Source: Strigops habroptila
Lineage: Eukaryota; Chordata; Aves; Psittaciformes; Psittacidae
DNA: 64,000 nucleotides
Reading direction: 5' to 3'
Assembly: GCF_004027225.2 (NCBI RefSeq)
Contig: NC_044301.2
Location: 20,192,098 to 20,256,097 of the forward strand
The notes below the pieces were generated by a model. That model ran no database searches. It was not told the DNA's origin and saw only the letters and a program-made list of their open reading frames with translations. This document shows, piece after piece, positions 30,148 through 44,605 of the stretch. The first letter of the stretch is position 1, and every line of letters begins with the position of its first letter. The translations under genes and the position numbers were made by a program.

Positions 30148-32960
30148 TAGCATGCCACTGTTGGAGGCCAGATCCACAGGGCAACTTAAATGCATCTATG
30201 CCAATGCCCACAGCATGGGCAACAAACAGGAGGAGCTGGAAGCCATTGTGCAGCAGGAAAATCATGACATAATCGCCATCACAGAAATGTTGTTGAATGA
30301 TTTGCATGATTGGTGTGCTGCAATGGATAGCTACAGGCCCTTCAGAAGGGATAGGCAAGGAAAAAGAGGTGATGGGGTTGCCTTGTATGTCAGGGAGTGC
30401 ATTGACTGCCTTGAACTCAATGTTGTTAGTGAGAAGGCTGAATGTTTGTGGGTGAAGATGAGGGGGAAGGCCAACCAAGCAGATATCCTGGTAGGAGTCT
30501 GTTATAGACCACCCAGCCAGGATGAAGCTACAGATGAAGTGTTCTTCAAACAACTGTGAGAAGTTTCACGATCGCTTGCCCTTGTTCTTGTGGGGGACTT
30601 CAACCTACCAGATGTCTGCTGGAAGTACAACACAGCAGAGAAGAAACAATCCAGGAGGTTCTTGGAGGGTGTGGAAGATAACTTCCTGACCCAGCTGGTT
30701 AAGTGAGCCAACTAGGGGAGATGCCTGGCTAGATTTGCTGTTCACAAAGAAGGACCGGTGGGTGATGTGATGGTTGGAGGCTGTCTTGGGCAAAGTGATC
30801 ACAAAATGATTGAATTTTCAATCCTTGGAGAAGTCAGCAAGAAGGTCAGCAAAACCTCCACCTTAGACTTCCAGAGGGCTGACTTTGGCCTGTTTAGGAT
30901 GCTGGTTGGCAGAATTCCTTGGGAAACATTAGTGAAGGACAAAGGGGTCCAGGAAGGCTGGACCCTCTTCGAGAATTAAATCCTTAAGGCACAGGAGCGG
31001 GCCGTCCCTATGTGCTAAAAATCAAACCGGTGGGGAAGAAGACCAGCCTGGCTGAATAGGGTGATATTGCTAGAATTTAGGAAAAAAAAAAGAGAATTTA
31101 TCACCCATGGAAGAAGGGACAGTTACCCCATGAAAAGTATAAGGATGTTGTTAGGTTATGTAGAGAGAAAGTTAGAAAGGCAAAGGCACAGATGGAACTA
31201 AATGCCATAAAAGAGAATAAAAAGTACTTTTTCAAATATATTAGCAATAAAAGGAGGGCCAAGGAGAACCTCCATCATCTGCTGGATACTGATAGAAGAG
31301 GACTCATTTTACTAGCTGAGACAAACCAAGTTAAACTTTAGCTAAACAAAACCATACATATGTCAAGAAGGAACAAGACAAAGGGTAAAGAACATTCTTT
31401 ACCTATCCAGTTCACTGAACTAGGAACCATTCCTCACAAAGTCAGAAGAGAGGCCAACCTAAGATCGTAAAAGGAAGATAATCAGAGTTCAACCAAAGGT
31501 CAACAAAGATACGACCACCAGGGGTCCCAAAGACCCTTGGGACCCTTACTCAAAATAAACTGCGCATGCTCTAGTGTGTAGTAACCTACGTTAATTAGTT
31601 CTGGGAAGAAATTATAATACGTACAAGATTGATGGGAATTATAATGTATATGTATGAGATGAATGCTTATCAGCAAGAAACCTGTAAGAATTGGCATGCA
31701 CGTTAGGAGGAGCTATTCCCTGTGCATCTGGCGCTGTAATAAATAACGCCTGCTTCTTAATGCTACATTGGTATTAAGGAGCTTTATTTTCCTGACTTTC
31801 GGTGACAATACTAGGGGAAACCTAGTGACTGAGGATGAGGAAAAGACTGAGGTACTTAATGTCACCTTTGCCTCTGTCTTTAATAGTCACACCAGCCATC
31901 CTCAGGCTACTCAGTTCTCCGAGTTGGATGGCAGAGATGGGGAGCTGATTGATGTCCCCATAAATACAGGAAGAAATGGCTAGAGACCTCCTGCTCCGCT
32001 TAGACATATACAGGTCTATGGGGCCAGATGGGTTACACCCAAGAGTGCTGAAGGAGCTGGCAGAGGAGCTCACGAAGCCACTCTCCACCATTTATCAACA
32101 GTCCTGGTCTAGTGGGCAGGTCCCAGAGGATTGGACGTTGGCCAACATGATGCCTATCTGCAAAAAGGGCAGGAAGGAAGATCCTGGGAACTACAGGCCT
32201 GTCAGCCTGACCTCAGTGCCAGGGAAGGTCATGGAGCAGATCATCCTAAGTGAGATCATAAAGCACGGGCAGGAAAATGGAGGGATCAGGCCCAGTCAGC
32301 ATGGGTTCATGAAGGGCAGGTCCTGCTTGACCAACCTGATCTTCTATGATAAGGTGACCCACCTGGTTGATGAGGGAAAGGCTATGGACATTGTCTATTT
32401 GGATTTAAGTAAAACATTTGACACTGTCTCCCACAGCATTCTCCTGGAGAAACTGGCTGCTCATGGCCTGGATAGGAGAATTTTTTGCTGGGTTGGAAAC
32501 TGGATGGATGGCAGAGCCCAAAGAGTGGTGGTAAATGACATCACATCTAGTTGGCAACCGGTCACTAGTGGTGTTCCTCAGGGCTCGGTGTTAGGGCCAG
32601 CGTTGTTTAATATCTTCATTGATGATCTGGATGAGGGGATTGAGTGCACCCTCAGTGAATTTGTGGATGACACCAAGTTGGGTGGAAGTGTTGATCTGCT
32701 GGCGGATAGGAAGGCTCTGCAGAGGGATCTGGACAGGCTGGATTGATGGGTTGTGGCCAGTGGGATGAGGTTCAACAAGGCAAAGTGCCAGGTCCTGCAC
32801 ATGGGCCATAACAATCCCATGCAACACTACAGGCTTGGGGAAGAGTGGCTGGAAAGCTGCTTGGCAGAAAGGGACCTGGGGGTGCTGATTGACAACTGGC
32901 TGAACATGACCCAGCTTGTGCCCAGGCAGCCAAGAAGGCCAACTGCATCCTGGCCTCTCT
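30148..32960 (+). mobile_element. CR1 LINE with long ORF2, interrupted by a solo LTR
   Basis: Begins with the endonuclease domain (ANAHSMGNKQEELEAIV, IIAITEM, GDGVALYVRE, VGVCYRPPSQDEAT in 30098-30559), continues through its second half to about 31289, is interrupted by an LTR (31290-31807), and resumes with reverse transcriptase (31976-32746, 256 codons; [53 protein letters not shown] and a FVDDTKLGG catalytic motif, where FADD is usual). It breaks off near 32960 without the CR1 3' tail. It lies in a PGGT1B intron. Confidence 0.92.
31290..31807 (+). repeat. Solo LTR with 4-bp target duplication, unknown family
   Basis: 518 bp, starting TGATAGAAGAGG and ending TTTCGGTGACA. Flanked by ATAC at 31286-31289 and 31808-31811. 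Host CR1 sequence is contiguous across it (CTGGATACT / GGGGAAACCTAGTGAC). AATAAA at 31738-31743 lies near the 3' end, followed by a U5-like stretch. A 4-bp duplication suits gammaretrovirus-like (class I) elements. No sequence relation to the other LTRs here. Confidence 0.85.
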
Positions 32961-34290
<1,330 letters not shown>

Positions 34291-34311
34291 TAAATAGACA
34301 TTATATTTTAA

Positions 34312-35339
<1,028 letters not shown>

Positions 35340-35830
35340 GACCAATCAGGACCTGCTCACCCTTTAATAGCCCCACATGGTTGGTGCAAAAGTGCAATGG
35401 AGAGTGGAGACTAATAGTAGACTATTGTGGCCTGAATGAAGTCACACCACCATTGAGTGCTGCCGTACCGGATATGATGGAACTTCAATACGAACTGGAG
35501 TCAAAGGCAGCCAAGTGGGATGCCACAGTTGATATTGCCAATGCATTTTTCTCAATCCCTTTGGCAGCAGAGCGCAGGCCACAGTTCGCCACTGCACTGT
35601 GGGAAGATATCGCTGCCCGGGTGCAGAACCTGGTGGTGAAGGTATGCCACATAGATGCTCATGTATCCAAGAGTTGGGCCACTGAGGAACACCAGAACAA
35701 GCAACAGGTGGATCAAGCTTCTAAGATTGAAGTGGCTCAAGTGGATTTAGATTGGCAGCATCAGGGTGCCCATGACACGTCAGGTCATCAAGGCAGAGAT
35801 GCAACATACAAATGGACTTGTGATTGAGGG

Positions 35831-36994
35831 TGTGGGATAATTACTGAATATGATTTAGAAATTAAACTTATATTTAAAAATGTAGCATTGCTCACACATA
35901 AAGGAAAAACGGACTTTCAGGGTAAGATGCAGCTGCACGTGGTATGCCAGGAATTCACTCCACAGCGGTTCCTGTGGCAACATTGCTTGACGGAGGATGG
36001 AGCAGAGTGGAGATTCTGCAGCCAAACTGTCCCAACACCAGCAGAGATGGGAACTAGGTGGTACTTAAAACTGATAAGCTGCATACTTGCTGCCCTGAAC
36101 CAACGGTCTGTCATCTTTTGACAAAATGCTGTCCTTTGTGTGAACTTTGCTTCATTATAATGCATTTTAATACGAAAACACACCTCCATCTCCAATGCTA
36201 CCCGCCTCCAAAGTGAGACCACCCCTCTTTGAGCATGCTCTTTGAATTTTTTGTGGCATATACCTTTAAAAGCGAAGCGAGGAAAATTTACACCAATAAC
36301 AATAAAGGTATGTATGACTAGAGTCACTCAAGCTCCACCTTGAAAGTGAAAAATAGTATAAAAATGACCCAAAAAGTGGGGGGCTTTAGGGAAGACATCA
36401 TCATGGACAAACCGAGGAAGACCCCATCAGCTGACTACTCTCGACTCCTGGGACCGGTCAATGGGCTGGACCTTTCTTCCCCCCCATAGGGACGCCTTTG
36501 GGTAAGACTTGCACTGCATCCAGTGCTTCCCCGGGAAAATTAGGAATCTCTATATAGAGTTACTTTTTACTTTTATACTTTAAAGCCAGGCTGTATTATT
36601 CATAACTTTGTCATGCGGTTGTATACCTTATTATTTGCACGTGCTTTTGCAGACAGTGTATTTATCACCAGCAATCCACAAGAACCTGTATCTGTTGCTT
36701 TAATAAACTGCACTGTTTAAGTAGCTAATCGTAAATCTCTCATTGAACGCGACCAGCTCCTTCAGTGTGGCCGTGCTAGTTCGTGAGCACGATTAGACTG
36801 AATGTGCAATGCACTATTAGTGCATCCAGAATCGTGATTATTCAATATATTGAATGCGACCGGACTGATAGTGGCAAATTGGGCATCACTCAGAATCTAA
36901 GCCTAGCTGCACCCAGCCCCTCTAATATCTGAGCACCAGCTGGAAAGCAAGGGGGTTTATTTTCTGCCACATTACTTTACCCTTTCACGCAACA
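35831..36994 (+). repeat. 1164-bp solo LTR with perfect GAGGG target duplication
   Basis: Begins TGTGGGATAATTACTG and ends TTTCACGCAACA. GAGGG is duplicated exactly at 35826-35830 and 36995-36999. Element C integrase sequence is contiguous across it (GTGATTGAGGG / GAGGGGTGGATCTAAC). TATA-like TATAAAAATG is at about 36356, and AATAAA at about 36702 is followed by a U5-like stretch with CGCGACC-type motifs. Family unknown to me; the length and 5-bp duplication fit a class I or spuma-related avian ERV. No internal sequence remains. Confidence 0.88.
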
Positions 36995-37117
36995 GAGGGG
37001 TGGATCTAACAATGGAAACTATTGCCCAGGTTATTCACGAATGTGAAAACTGCTGCAATTAGAGCAAGCCACGCGGTTAAAACCTCTCTGTTATGGAGGA
37101 CGATGGCTGAAGTACAA

Positions 37118-38153
37118 ATCATAGAATCATAGAGTAGTTAGGGTTGGAAAGGACCTTAAGATCACCTAGTTCCAACCCCCCTGCCATGGGCAGGGACACC
37201 TCGCACTAAACCATGTTGCCCAAGGCTCTGTCCAACCTGGCCTTGAACACTGCCAGGAATGGAGCATTCATAACTTCCTTGGGCAACCCATTCCAGTGAC
37301 TCACCACCCTCACTGTAAAGAACTTCATCCTTATATCTAATCTAAACTTCCCCTGTTTAAGTTTGAAGACATTACCCCTTGTCCTACCACTACAGTCCCT
37401 AAGGAAGAGTCCCTCCCCAGCATCCTTATAGGCCCCCTTCAGATACTGGAAGGCTGCTATGAGGTCTCCACTCAGCCTTCTCTTCTCCAGGCTGAACAGC
37501 CCCAACTCTCTCAGCCTGTCTTCATACGGGAGGTGCTCCAGCCCCCTTATCATCCTCGTGGCCCTCCTCTGGACTTGCTCCAACAGCTCCATGTCCTTTT
37601 TATGTTGAGGACACCAGAACTGTCCACAATACTCCAAATGAGGTCTCACGAGAGCAGAGGGGCAGGATCACCTCCTTCAACCTGCTGGTCATGCTTCTTT
37701 TGATGCAGCCCAGGATACGGTTGGCTTTCTGGGCTGCAAGTGCACACTGAAGCCAGCTCATGTTAAGCATCTCATCAACCAACACCCCCAAGTCCTTCTC
37801 CACAGGGCTGCTCTGATTCTCTTCTCTGCCCAACCTGTAGCTGTGCCTGGGATTGCCCCCACCCAGGTGTAGGACCTTGCACTTGGCTTGGTTAAACTTC
37901 ATAAGGTTGGCATCGGCCCACCTCACAAGCGTGTCAAGGTCCTTCTGGATGGCATCCCTTCCCTCCAGCGTATCAACCGAACCACACAGCTTGGTGTCAT
38001 CAGCAAACTTGCTGAGGGCGCACTCAATCCCACTGTCCGTGTCGCCAACAAAGATGTTGAACAAGACAGGTCCCAGCAGCGATCCCTGAGGGACACCACT
38101 CGTTACTGTTTTCCAACTGGACATCGAGCCGTTTACCACATCTCTTTGTGGTA
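37118..38153 (-). mobile_element. CR1 LINE in element C
   Basis: Minus strand, 5'-truncated. On plus it starts with the CR1 tail (AATCATAGAATCATAGAGTAG) and ends within RT (GGACACCACTCGTTACTG). ORFs 38328-37600 (from about 38150) and 37649-37206 give RT-end motifs ([40 protein letters not shown]) with one frameshift near 37660. Confidence 0.93.
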
Positions 38154-38154
38154 A

Positions 38155-38823
38155 TAGGGGGAGGCCTGGCAGATTGACTATATCACACTCCCACCGACCC
38201 GCCAAGGCAAGCGCCATGTGCTTACCATGGTGGAAGCAACCACCAGATGGCTGGAAACATATGCTGTGCCCCACGCCACTGCCCGGAACTCTATCCTGGG
38301 CCTTGAGAAACAAGTCTTGTGGTGACACGGCACCCCAGGGAGAATTGAGTCAGACAATGGGACTCATTTCCGGAACAACCTTATGGACACTTGGGCCAAA
38401 GAGCATGGCATTGAGCGGGTATATCACATCCCCTACCATGCACCAGCCTCTGGGAAAATCGAATGGTACAATGGGCTGTTAAAAACTACACTGAGAGCAA
38501 TGGGTGGTGGGACTTTCAAACACTGGCATACACATTTACCAAAAGCCACCTGGTTGGTCAACAGTAGGGGATCTGCCAACAGGGCTGGCCCAGCTCAATC
38601 AGAACTTTTACATACCGTAGAGGGGGATAAAGTACCTGTGGTGCATATAAAGAATTTGTTGGGGAAGACAGTCTGGGTTATTCCTGCTTCAGGTAAAGGC
38701 AAACCCACTCGTGGGGTTGCTTTTGCTCAGGGACCTGGATATACTTGGTGGGTAACAGGGGAAGATGGGCAAATCCGATGTGTACCTCAAGGGGATTTAA
38801 TTTTGGGTGTAAACAGCCAATGA
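38155..38823 (+). pseudogene. Integrase of element C
   Basis: Catalytic core and C-terminal domain. [12 protein letters not shown] start near 38170, DNGTHFRNN at about 38355 (read across a frameshift), then open 38383-38823 (146 codons) with WAKEHGIERVYHIPYHAPAS and a C-terminal GDLILGV. Parallel to 20928-21473 of element B. Confidence 0.85.
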
Positions 38824-39363
38824 ACTCAGTTGTATGCTGTTGCCTGCTCTATAACACTTCTATAGCCCATCAGCTATATGCCCATCTCCACCACTTTGGG
38901 CTTTGAAAAGAAGATATGTGCTGTCATGATCATCAGTGGAGAATAAAGTCATGGGAAAAGCTGGCAGCAGCAGTTGGCAGTCTCCCAGAACTGTCCTCAT
39001 GTCACCATCAACTCACCCTGACTACACTCCAATCATCACCTCAACAAAGAATGAACTTTGATGAAACCAGACGAGCTCAGCAGTGACCAGACAAGTTCAG
39101 TGGTGTCATCAGCAGGCAATAATCAAACACCACACAGTGTCTCTTCTGCCCTGAAAGACTGATATGATAGATGGAGCCTGACATGGAGTGAATGAACTCA
39201 GTGAGCTTTATAGGGATGGTTCATGGACTAAGGAATGATATCTATCTCTTTTTGTGTGTTTGTGTGTTTATATATATAGATCAAGAGACAAAAAGTGATG
39301 GTATATTGAAAAAAATGTGGGATCTCAGCATGACGTGACTGGTATGTAATAAGGGGTGGATAC

Positions 39364-39989
39364 TGTCCTGGGTTCAGCTCTAACAGTTACTTTTCTCCTT
39401 CTTAGTAACTGATGCAATACTGTGTTTTGGCTTTAGTCTGAGAACAATGCTCATAACATGCAGATGTTTTAGTTGCTGCTATGTAATGCTTACCCCAATC
39501 AAAGACTTTTCAGTCTCATGCTCTGCCAGTGAGAAGGGGCACAAGAAGCTGGGAGGAAGCAGAGACAGGACACCTGACCCAAACTGGCCAAAGGAGTATT
39601 CCATCCCACAGCACATCATGCCCAGTATAGAAACAGGGGGGAGTTGTCACCCGGAAGGCCCAGGTCGCTGCTCGGGTCAGGCTGGGTATCAGTCAATGGG
39701 TGGTGAGCAATTGTATTGGGCATCACTTGTATTTATTGTTTTCTTTTCCTTTTCCCCTTTTAGTTTTATATTCTCTCCCCTTGTTATTTCCCTTACCATT
39801 ATTATTATTGGTGGTAGTAGTAGTAGTATTGTATTATACTTTAGTTATTGGACTGTTCTTATCTCAACCCGTGGGGTTTACATTTTTTCCATTCTCCTCC
39901 CCATCCCTCTGGGAACAGGGGGGAAGAAGGGGGGGAGTGAGCGAGCAGCTGCATGGTTCTGAGTTACCAGCTGGGCTTGAACCATGACA
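39364..39989 (+). repeat. 3' LTR of element C (complete)
   Basis: 626 bp, TGTCCTGGGTTCAGC to GAACCATGACA, preceded by AATAAGGGGTGGATAC. A full-length representative of the LTR family in this window. Confidence 0.92.
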
Positions 39990-40672
39990 GATGCCTATTA
40001 AATAAGAAGTTTGTGTTATGTGTGCTAAATAACTAACTCACGCTAGCTATTATTAGTGATTATAGTCTGGTGGTATATCACTTCAAGCTTGTTTCTTCTG
40101 ACAGTCCCTATCATCGGCAATCACAAACCTTAATTTGCCATGATTTTATATTAATAAAGAGTGTTATTCCGTAAACTGTTAGTGTTCTCCGTGGGTGCTA
40201 GCAGTTGCCGGCAGCAGGTAACATATTTGAATAAAGTGGGCAGACCTGCTGAGGGGTCCCCCTTATGCTGTTGGCATGTTTCCCTGAACAAGACAGTCAA
40301 ATTGCCCTCCGATCCAGCAGGACTGTTCAGTGAAGAGTCCCTATAATGGGCCCCTGACAGACTGGTCAGGCACAAGTGTCTTGGCTTTCCTGGGGTGCTG
40401 ATAGACAGATCAAACACTAGGGGTCGAGAAAATCTCAGCCCCCTTTCACGTGACTCATGAAGTAAGACAGGAATGTCCCCTAAATGCGTTCAGGTGGTTA
40501 ACCTCTTGACCCCCACACCTAAGTATAGGACTGTAAACTAAAAGTATTTTGGCTGTTATATTCAGTATTATATAGGTGTATTTGTAATGTTGTGTTACCT
40601 TCTGCACTTGACTTACTACTAAAATAATAGATAATATAATGTGACACTGATGGTCAAAAGAAAAGGAGGGAC
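39990..40672 (+). other. Probable internal 3' remnant of another ERV
   Basis: Non-coding. An AATAAA near 40153 precedes a U5-like stretch, and a purine run AAAAGAAAAGGAGGG (40656-40670) ends the segment just before an LTR start. It looks like a heavily deleted element, family not recognised. Confidence 0.45.
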
Positions 40673-41275
40673 TGTTATGAAACTTCCCTTCCCTAATTAT
40701 TATATCAACCAGTCTTTATGGTATGAAAGTGTATTAACTTTAATATATATATTGGTTCACTGTAATGTAATTAGGTAGTGGAATTTTACTGGAGACTTTG
40801 GTATTGTTCATGCTTAAGTAAAACAAACTAAAGGACAGCCCAGCCCTGGAAATAAGGACTTTGCTTCTTGCAAGCTTAGAGCTGTCCATGAAGGATAAAG
40901 GATACCCCTGGACAGCCAAGATAATGCCAGCAATCCTAGCCCCTCTAATAGATCTTTGAAACCCTCTCAGCATCATCTGGCATCATAGCTAAGTAACTAT
41001 AGCAAGACTGACTCCAGGGACATCTGGATCAATAGACAAGCAGCAAGAATGCTGCAAAAATAGTTGTTCTGCAAAATTTTACTATGATTAGTAATGGGTA
41101 GTGTGTATGTGTTAGTGATTAGTCAAATTGTGTTGCACCTGAATGTTTGAAGGATATAAGAATCCTGTGTAAAACCACATTTGGGGTGCCCCAATTTGGC
41201 TGGGACACTTCATGTGCATGAATAAATATTTACCCTTGTAATTCTGTACTTTGCATCCTGGCCTCTCTCTCCTCA
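40673..41275 (+). repeat. Probable LTR upstream of FEM1C
   Basis: Starts TGTTATGAAACTTCCC after a polypurine tract. TATA-like GGATATAAGAATCC at about 41152, AATAAA at 41221-41226, then a pyrimidine-rich end CTCTCTCTCCTCA. The exact right end is uncertain (41275 or 41282). No target duplication could be assigned. Unrelated to the ERV-L-like LTRs. Confidence 0.55.
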
Positions 41276-41570
41276 GCTGCCATGGACCAGTTGCAAATTT
41301 TCATGACAAGTGTATTGGGGCTCCCATCCTTCCTCACAGGCACAGCAAAGCACTGGAGCCCCCACACCAGCTCCTTGCCCTGGCCTACATCACGGGTGGG
41401 CAGGGAAGGTCTGCCTATGAGCTGCAGGCACTGCGGGCCTTCATGGCTGCCTCTCCCACTAAATGAAGGAGCATCTAATTACCCCCTTCAATTCAGCAGT
41501 AAACCGATCTATTTCTGAGGAGGAAAAACTCACTTTTCTTTCTCCGGACTGAGCAGCTTTTGCATCCCTC

Positions 41571-42660
41571 TGCAAGGGATGGGTTCATTGCCCAGAACTG
41601 CTGAGCAGATCCACATATGGCCGGCCGTGAGGGTTTTCCTCCTACAGGAGGAACCCCTCCTACCCTGCGGGGTTTTGTTATTCTCCATGGAAGCGCCCCT
41701 CCGTCGGTACCGTGCGCCCCGCTGTCCCCAACATCCCTCTCTGCCAGTGCATGCTCCGCTGTAGCGCTGCTCCGCCCTTTGTTTTATTCTAGAGAAAGGA
41801 AAATAAGGCATGGGCTGGGGAAAAAGAAACCCCCCACCTAGTCCCCACACCCCGCAACCAAACAAAAGCTACCTCGTCCCCGCTGTGTTCTGCCAGGCCA
41901 CTCGCGCTACAGCGGAGGACCGTGCAGGAGGGGCTGGCCGGCTAGCTCACTCTAGCGGACAGCTACCGCATCGCCACCGCCCGCCAACGCCACCCTGCTC
42001 TCAACGTAATTTGAACGGCGGCGTAGTCCCACCTCCCGCCCTGCTCCGAGTGGCTGGAAGTGCTCAGGCGTGTTTCTCATTGGGCCTGGCGGCAACCGGG
42101 ATATACTTCGTAGATTCTGCCCTGCCCAGGTGTAGGGTTGATGGTAGAGGTTAGTTATTGTGCGTACTGGTCATGGACGGAGTGCGGGAGCCGGCGGGCG
42201 TTTCCGTGTGAGAGTGGTGTCCTGGGAAGGTAGCTTGCACCCTTGGGTCCTTCCTCACCGATATCTTCTCTGTGGGCGGTGTCGCCGCCGCCTCTCCGGC
42301 TCCGGGCAGGGGGTGGAGGCCGTCCTCGTCTCAGCGGTCGTGTAGGGAGCCACTCTGAGGGAGCTGGGAAGGGGGTTTTGGGGACCCTGGGGTGGTATGG
42401 AGGGGTTGCCCAGAGGTGGGGGGCGGGTGGTTATTGGACTAGAGGCGGAAAAGATGGGGGCGATCTGAAGGGCAGCATCGGGGGTAATCTGGGGTGTGGG
42501 GGGTGTGGGTGGTGGTAGGCGGCTTTGGGGTGGGAGGCAAATATAATGTGATCTTGAAGAGGAAGATTTGGGGGGGGGGGTTGGGCAGGCCGAGGGTGGT
42601 TGTGGTGGAAGGGCGAGTTCAGGCACTAAATCAGACGACTGTGGTAAGGACGTATTTTAT
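41571..42660 (+). promoter_or_regulatory. FEM1C: CpG-rich promoter region and probable non-coding first exon of FEM1C
   Basis: The only GC- and CpG-rich stretch in the window apart from the provirus leader, 0.6-1.6 kb upstream of the FEM1C start codon. Many CG dinucleotides between 41620 and 42340. No TATA box evident. FEM1C in other vertebrates begins with a non-coding exon, so a first exon is expected here; a donor such as GGGAAG/GTAGCT near 42229 is possible but not proven. Open frames on both strands in this region are a result of few AT-rich stops. Confidence 0.7.
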
Positions 42661-43242
42661 CTTTCCGGTCAGGCTCTGAATTTGCTCCTTTGCCAGTAGA
42701 GTGGAGGTAGCACGGGGCTACGTGTGTCTGTGAGCATGGAGCTCCGCAGAGGACCTGAGGGGATGGGGGGGGTAATAGTTCTTTGCTTAGGCTGCACTTA
42801 AAAGCAGAAGTTGATAAGAGTGTACGGTTTGTTATGTTGTGAGGGGAAAGTGTTTACTTGCGAATAGTATGGATAGCACATTGCTAGGATCCAGCTTCTT
42901 TCCTTGAGGAGCACTGTCCTCCTGTGCAGTCCAGGAAAGCCCCATGGAAGGCAGCTGGATGTTGGTGCTCCACAACCAGTGGTTTGAGTATAGCTGTCAA
43001 AAAAATGTATATACTTATTTGAGGAGTAGAAGGTAAAAACATTCAGAATTCTTTTCTTTTGCAGAGTTATCAAGTGCAGCCTGTGCTTTGTCAGGACCTT
43101 GTTCAATCTCGGTGTTATCCCCTATGCCTGATCTGAGAAAAAGTTGGGGATGCTCTGTTTGGGCTGTGTGTTTCTAATAAGCTTTTGTTTGTGACTCTGA
43201 AAAAGGCAGGTGTGTATCCTTCAAGAAACAGAGGTAGACTAA
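42661..43242 (+). other. FEM1C: FEM1C intron 1 end and 5' UTR
   Basis: Possible splice acceptors are a strong pyrimidine tract TTCTTTTCTTTTGCAG ending at 43064 and a weaker AAAAAGGCAG ending at 43210. An in-frame TAA stands directly before the ATG. Confidence 0.55.
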
Positions 43243-43786
43243 ATGGATCTAAAGACAGCAGTGTTCAATGCAGCTCGTGATGGCAAGCTGCGACTCCTTT
43301 CCAAGTTACTGGCAAGCAAAACCAGAGAAGAGGTGGCCTTACTAATGTCAGAAAAAACCAATGGTGCCACACCACTTTTGATGGCAGCCCGTTACGGGCA
43401 CATTGACATGGTGGAATACTTGTTGGACTATTGTTCTGCTTCCATAGAAATTGGTGGTTCAGTTAATTTTGATGGTGAGACCATTGAGGGAGCTCCGCCA
43501 TTATGGGCAGCATCAGCTGCTGGCCACTTGAAGGTGGTTCAGTGTCTGTTAGATCATGGTGCATCTGTCAACAACACAACTCTAACAAATTCAACTCCAC
43601 TTAGAGCTGCCTGTTTTGATGGTCACCTGGAAATAGTAAAATATCTTGTGGAACACAAAGCAGACTTGGAAGTGTCAAACCGTCATGGGCATACATGTTT
43701 GATGATTTCATGTTACAAAGGTCACAAAGAGATTGCTCAGTATTTACTTGAAAAAGGAGCTGATGTTAACAGAAAAAGTGTTAAAG
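43243..43786 (+). CDS. FEM1C: FEM1C coding exon 1 (residues 1-181)
   Basis: First coding exon of FEM1C, substrate receptor of a CUL2-Elongin B/C ubiquitin ligase that recognises C-terminal arginine degrons. It starts with MDLKTAVFNAARDGK, as in vertebrate FEM1C, in good Kozak context (A at -3, G at +4) with an in-frame TAA just upstream. It holds ankyrin repeats 1-5, including PLLMAARYGH, PLWAASAAGH, PLRAACFDGH and CLMISCYKGH. Asp77 (in SVNFDGE) and Asp126 (in AACFDGH), reported for degron binding, are present. It ends at G/GTAAGT after VNRKSVK. With the second exon it gives exactly 617 residues, the usual length. The protein is intact, unlike the neighbouring PGGT1B. Confidence 0.95.
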
Positions 43787-44605
43787 GTAAGTTCATAATT
43801 TAATTTTTCCTTCTAGTAAATAGGAGTGAAGTTACTCATGTACTTGAGGAGACTGACATCCAAAAATATTCCACTAGTCTCATACAGTAAATTTTTTTTC
43901 CAGTAAGAGGTGAAGTGTATTTAGCTATATTTTTGCAAGTTTTTTCAGCATGCTAATTTAATACTGACTATAAAATGTAATTAAAAATTGATACATTTTA
44001 ATATAAAGTCTTTGGATTTATGCATGTGCAAAAAGCAAATTGATTTGCTGAGAACTATTGTAGCAGGTTTGTGTAGTAATAAATATATGAGCATATATTG
44101 TGTAAAACTTGGGGTGTATTTCATGCTGTTTCTTAACAAACCAAAAATGCAGTACATAAAATTCACCTGTGCCACTAAGACTAGAATAGGGAAAGATAGA
44201 TAAAGGAGAATTTTTTTTTTTTTCTACATTGGAAATGAATAATCACTTTGCTTTTTACTCCTCCTTTCCCTCAAATTCTTGAATCCTTTTGGACCTTTCT
44301 TTCCAGTGTTAGTAAACAAAAATGTATTTTAGAATTAAGGAAATGAAGGTTCACGTGCCTGTGATCACAACAGGAAGACTTCCAGTGGTGCACAGATCAT
44401 GAAGAACATCTGTTTGCCTCTCTTTACAATTATCCTGACACATTGTTCAAAGCAAAGACTTACGTCCTTTTTCCTGTGATCATATTTATGTGGACCTCTT
44501 ATTCTAATTGCTGTCTTTTGTTACATCTGAAACTTGTATGTGAATATGATATTGGCCTAAAAAGCATATTGATTATTGCAGGTTATGGTTAACTTTTCGG
44601 CTCAT
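43787..44605. other. FEM1C intron 2, first unoccupied part
   Basis: AT-rich intron without recognisable repeats or genes, up to the LTR at 44606. Confidence 0.6.

Larger units (their letters stand above)
35340..39989 (+). mobile_element. ERV-L-like element C, deleted and multiply invaded
   Basis: 35340-35590 is an RT fragment, which jumps at about 35590 to the RNase H-integrase linker (RVQNLVVKV, HIDAHV). That continues to 35830, is split by a solo LTR (35831-36994), resumes at 36995-37117 with the integrase zinc region, is split by a minus-strand CR1 (37118-38153), then continues with integrase to 38823, 3' untranslated sequence, polypurine tract and 3' LTR (39364-39989). No gag or 5' LTR. 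It lies between the last PGGT1B exon and the FEM1C promoter. Confidence 0.87.

Noticed and set aside
41251-41518. ORFs after the LTR before the CpG region
   Set aside because: Two overlapping frames of similar length and no recognisable domain; probably chance.
42243-42626. Overlapping open frames on both strands near the FEM1C CpG region
   Set aside because: GC-rich DNA has few stop codons. The predicted proteins are Pro- or Gly-rich low complexity without motifs.
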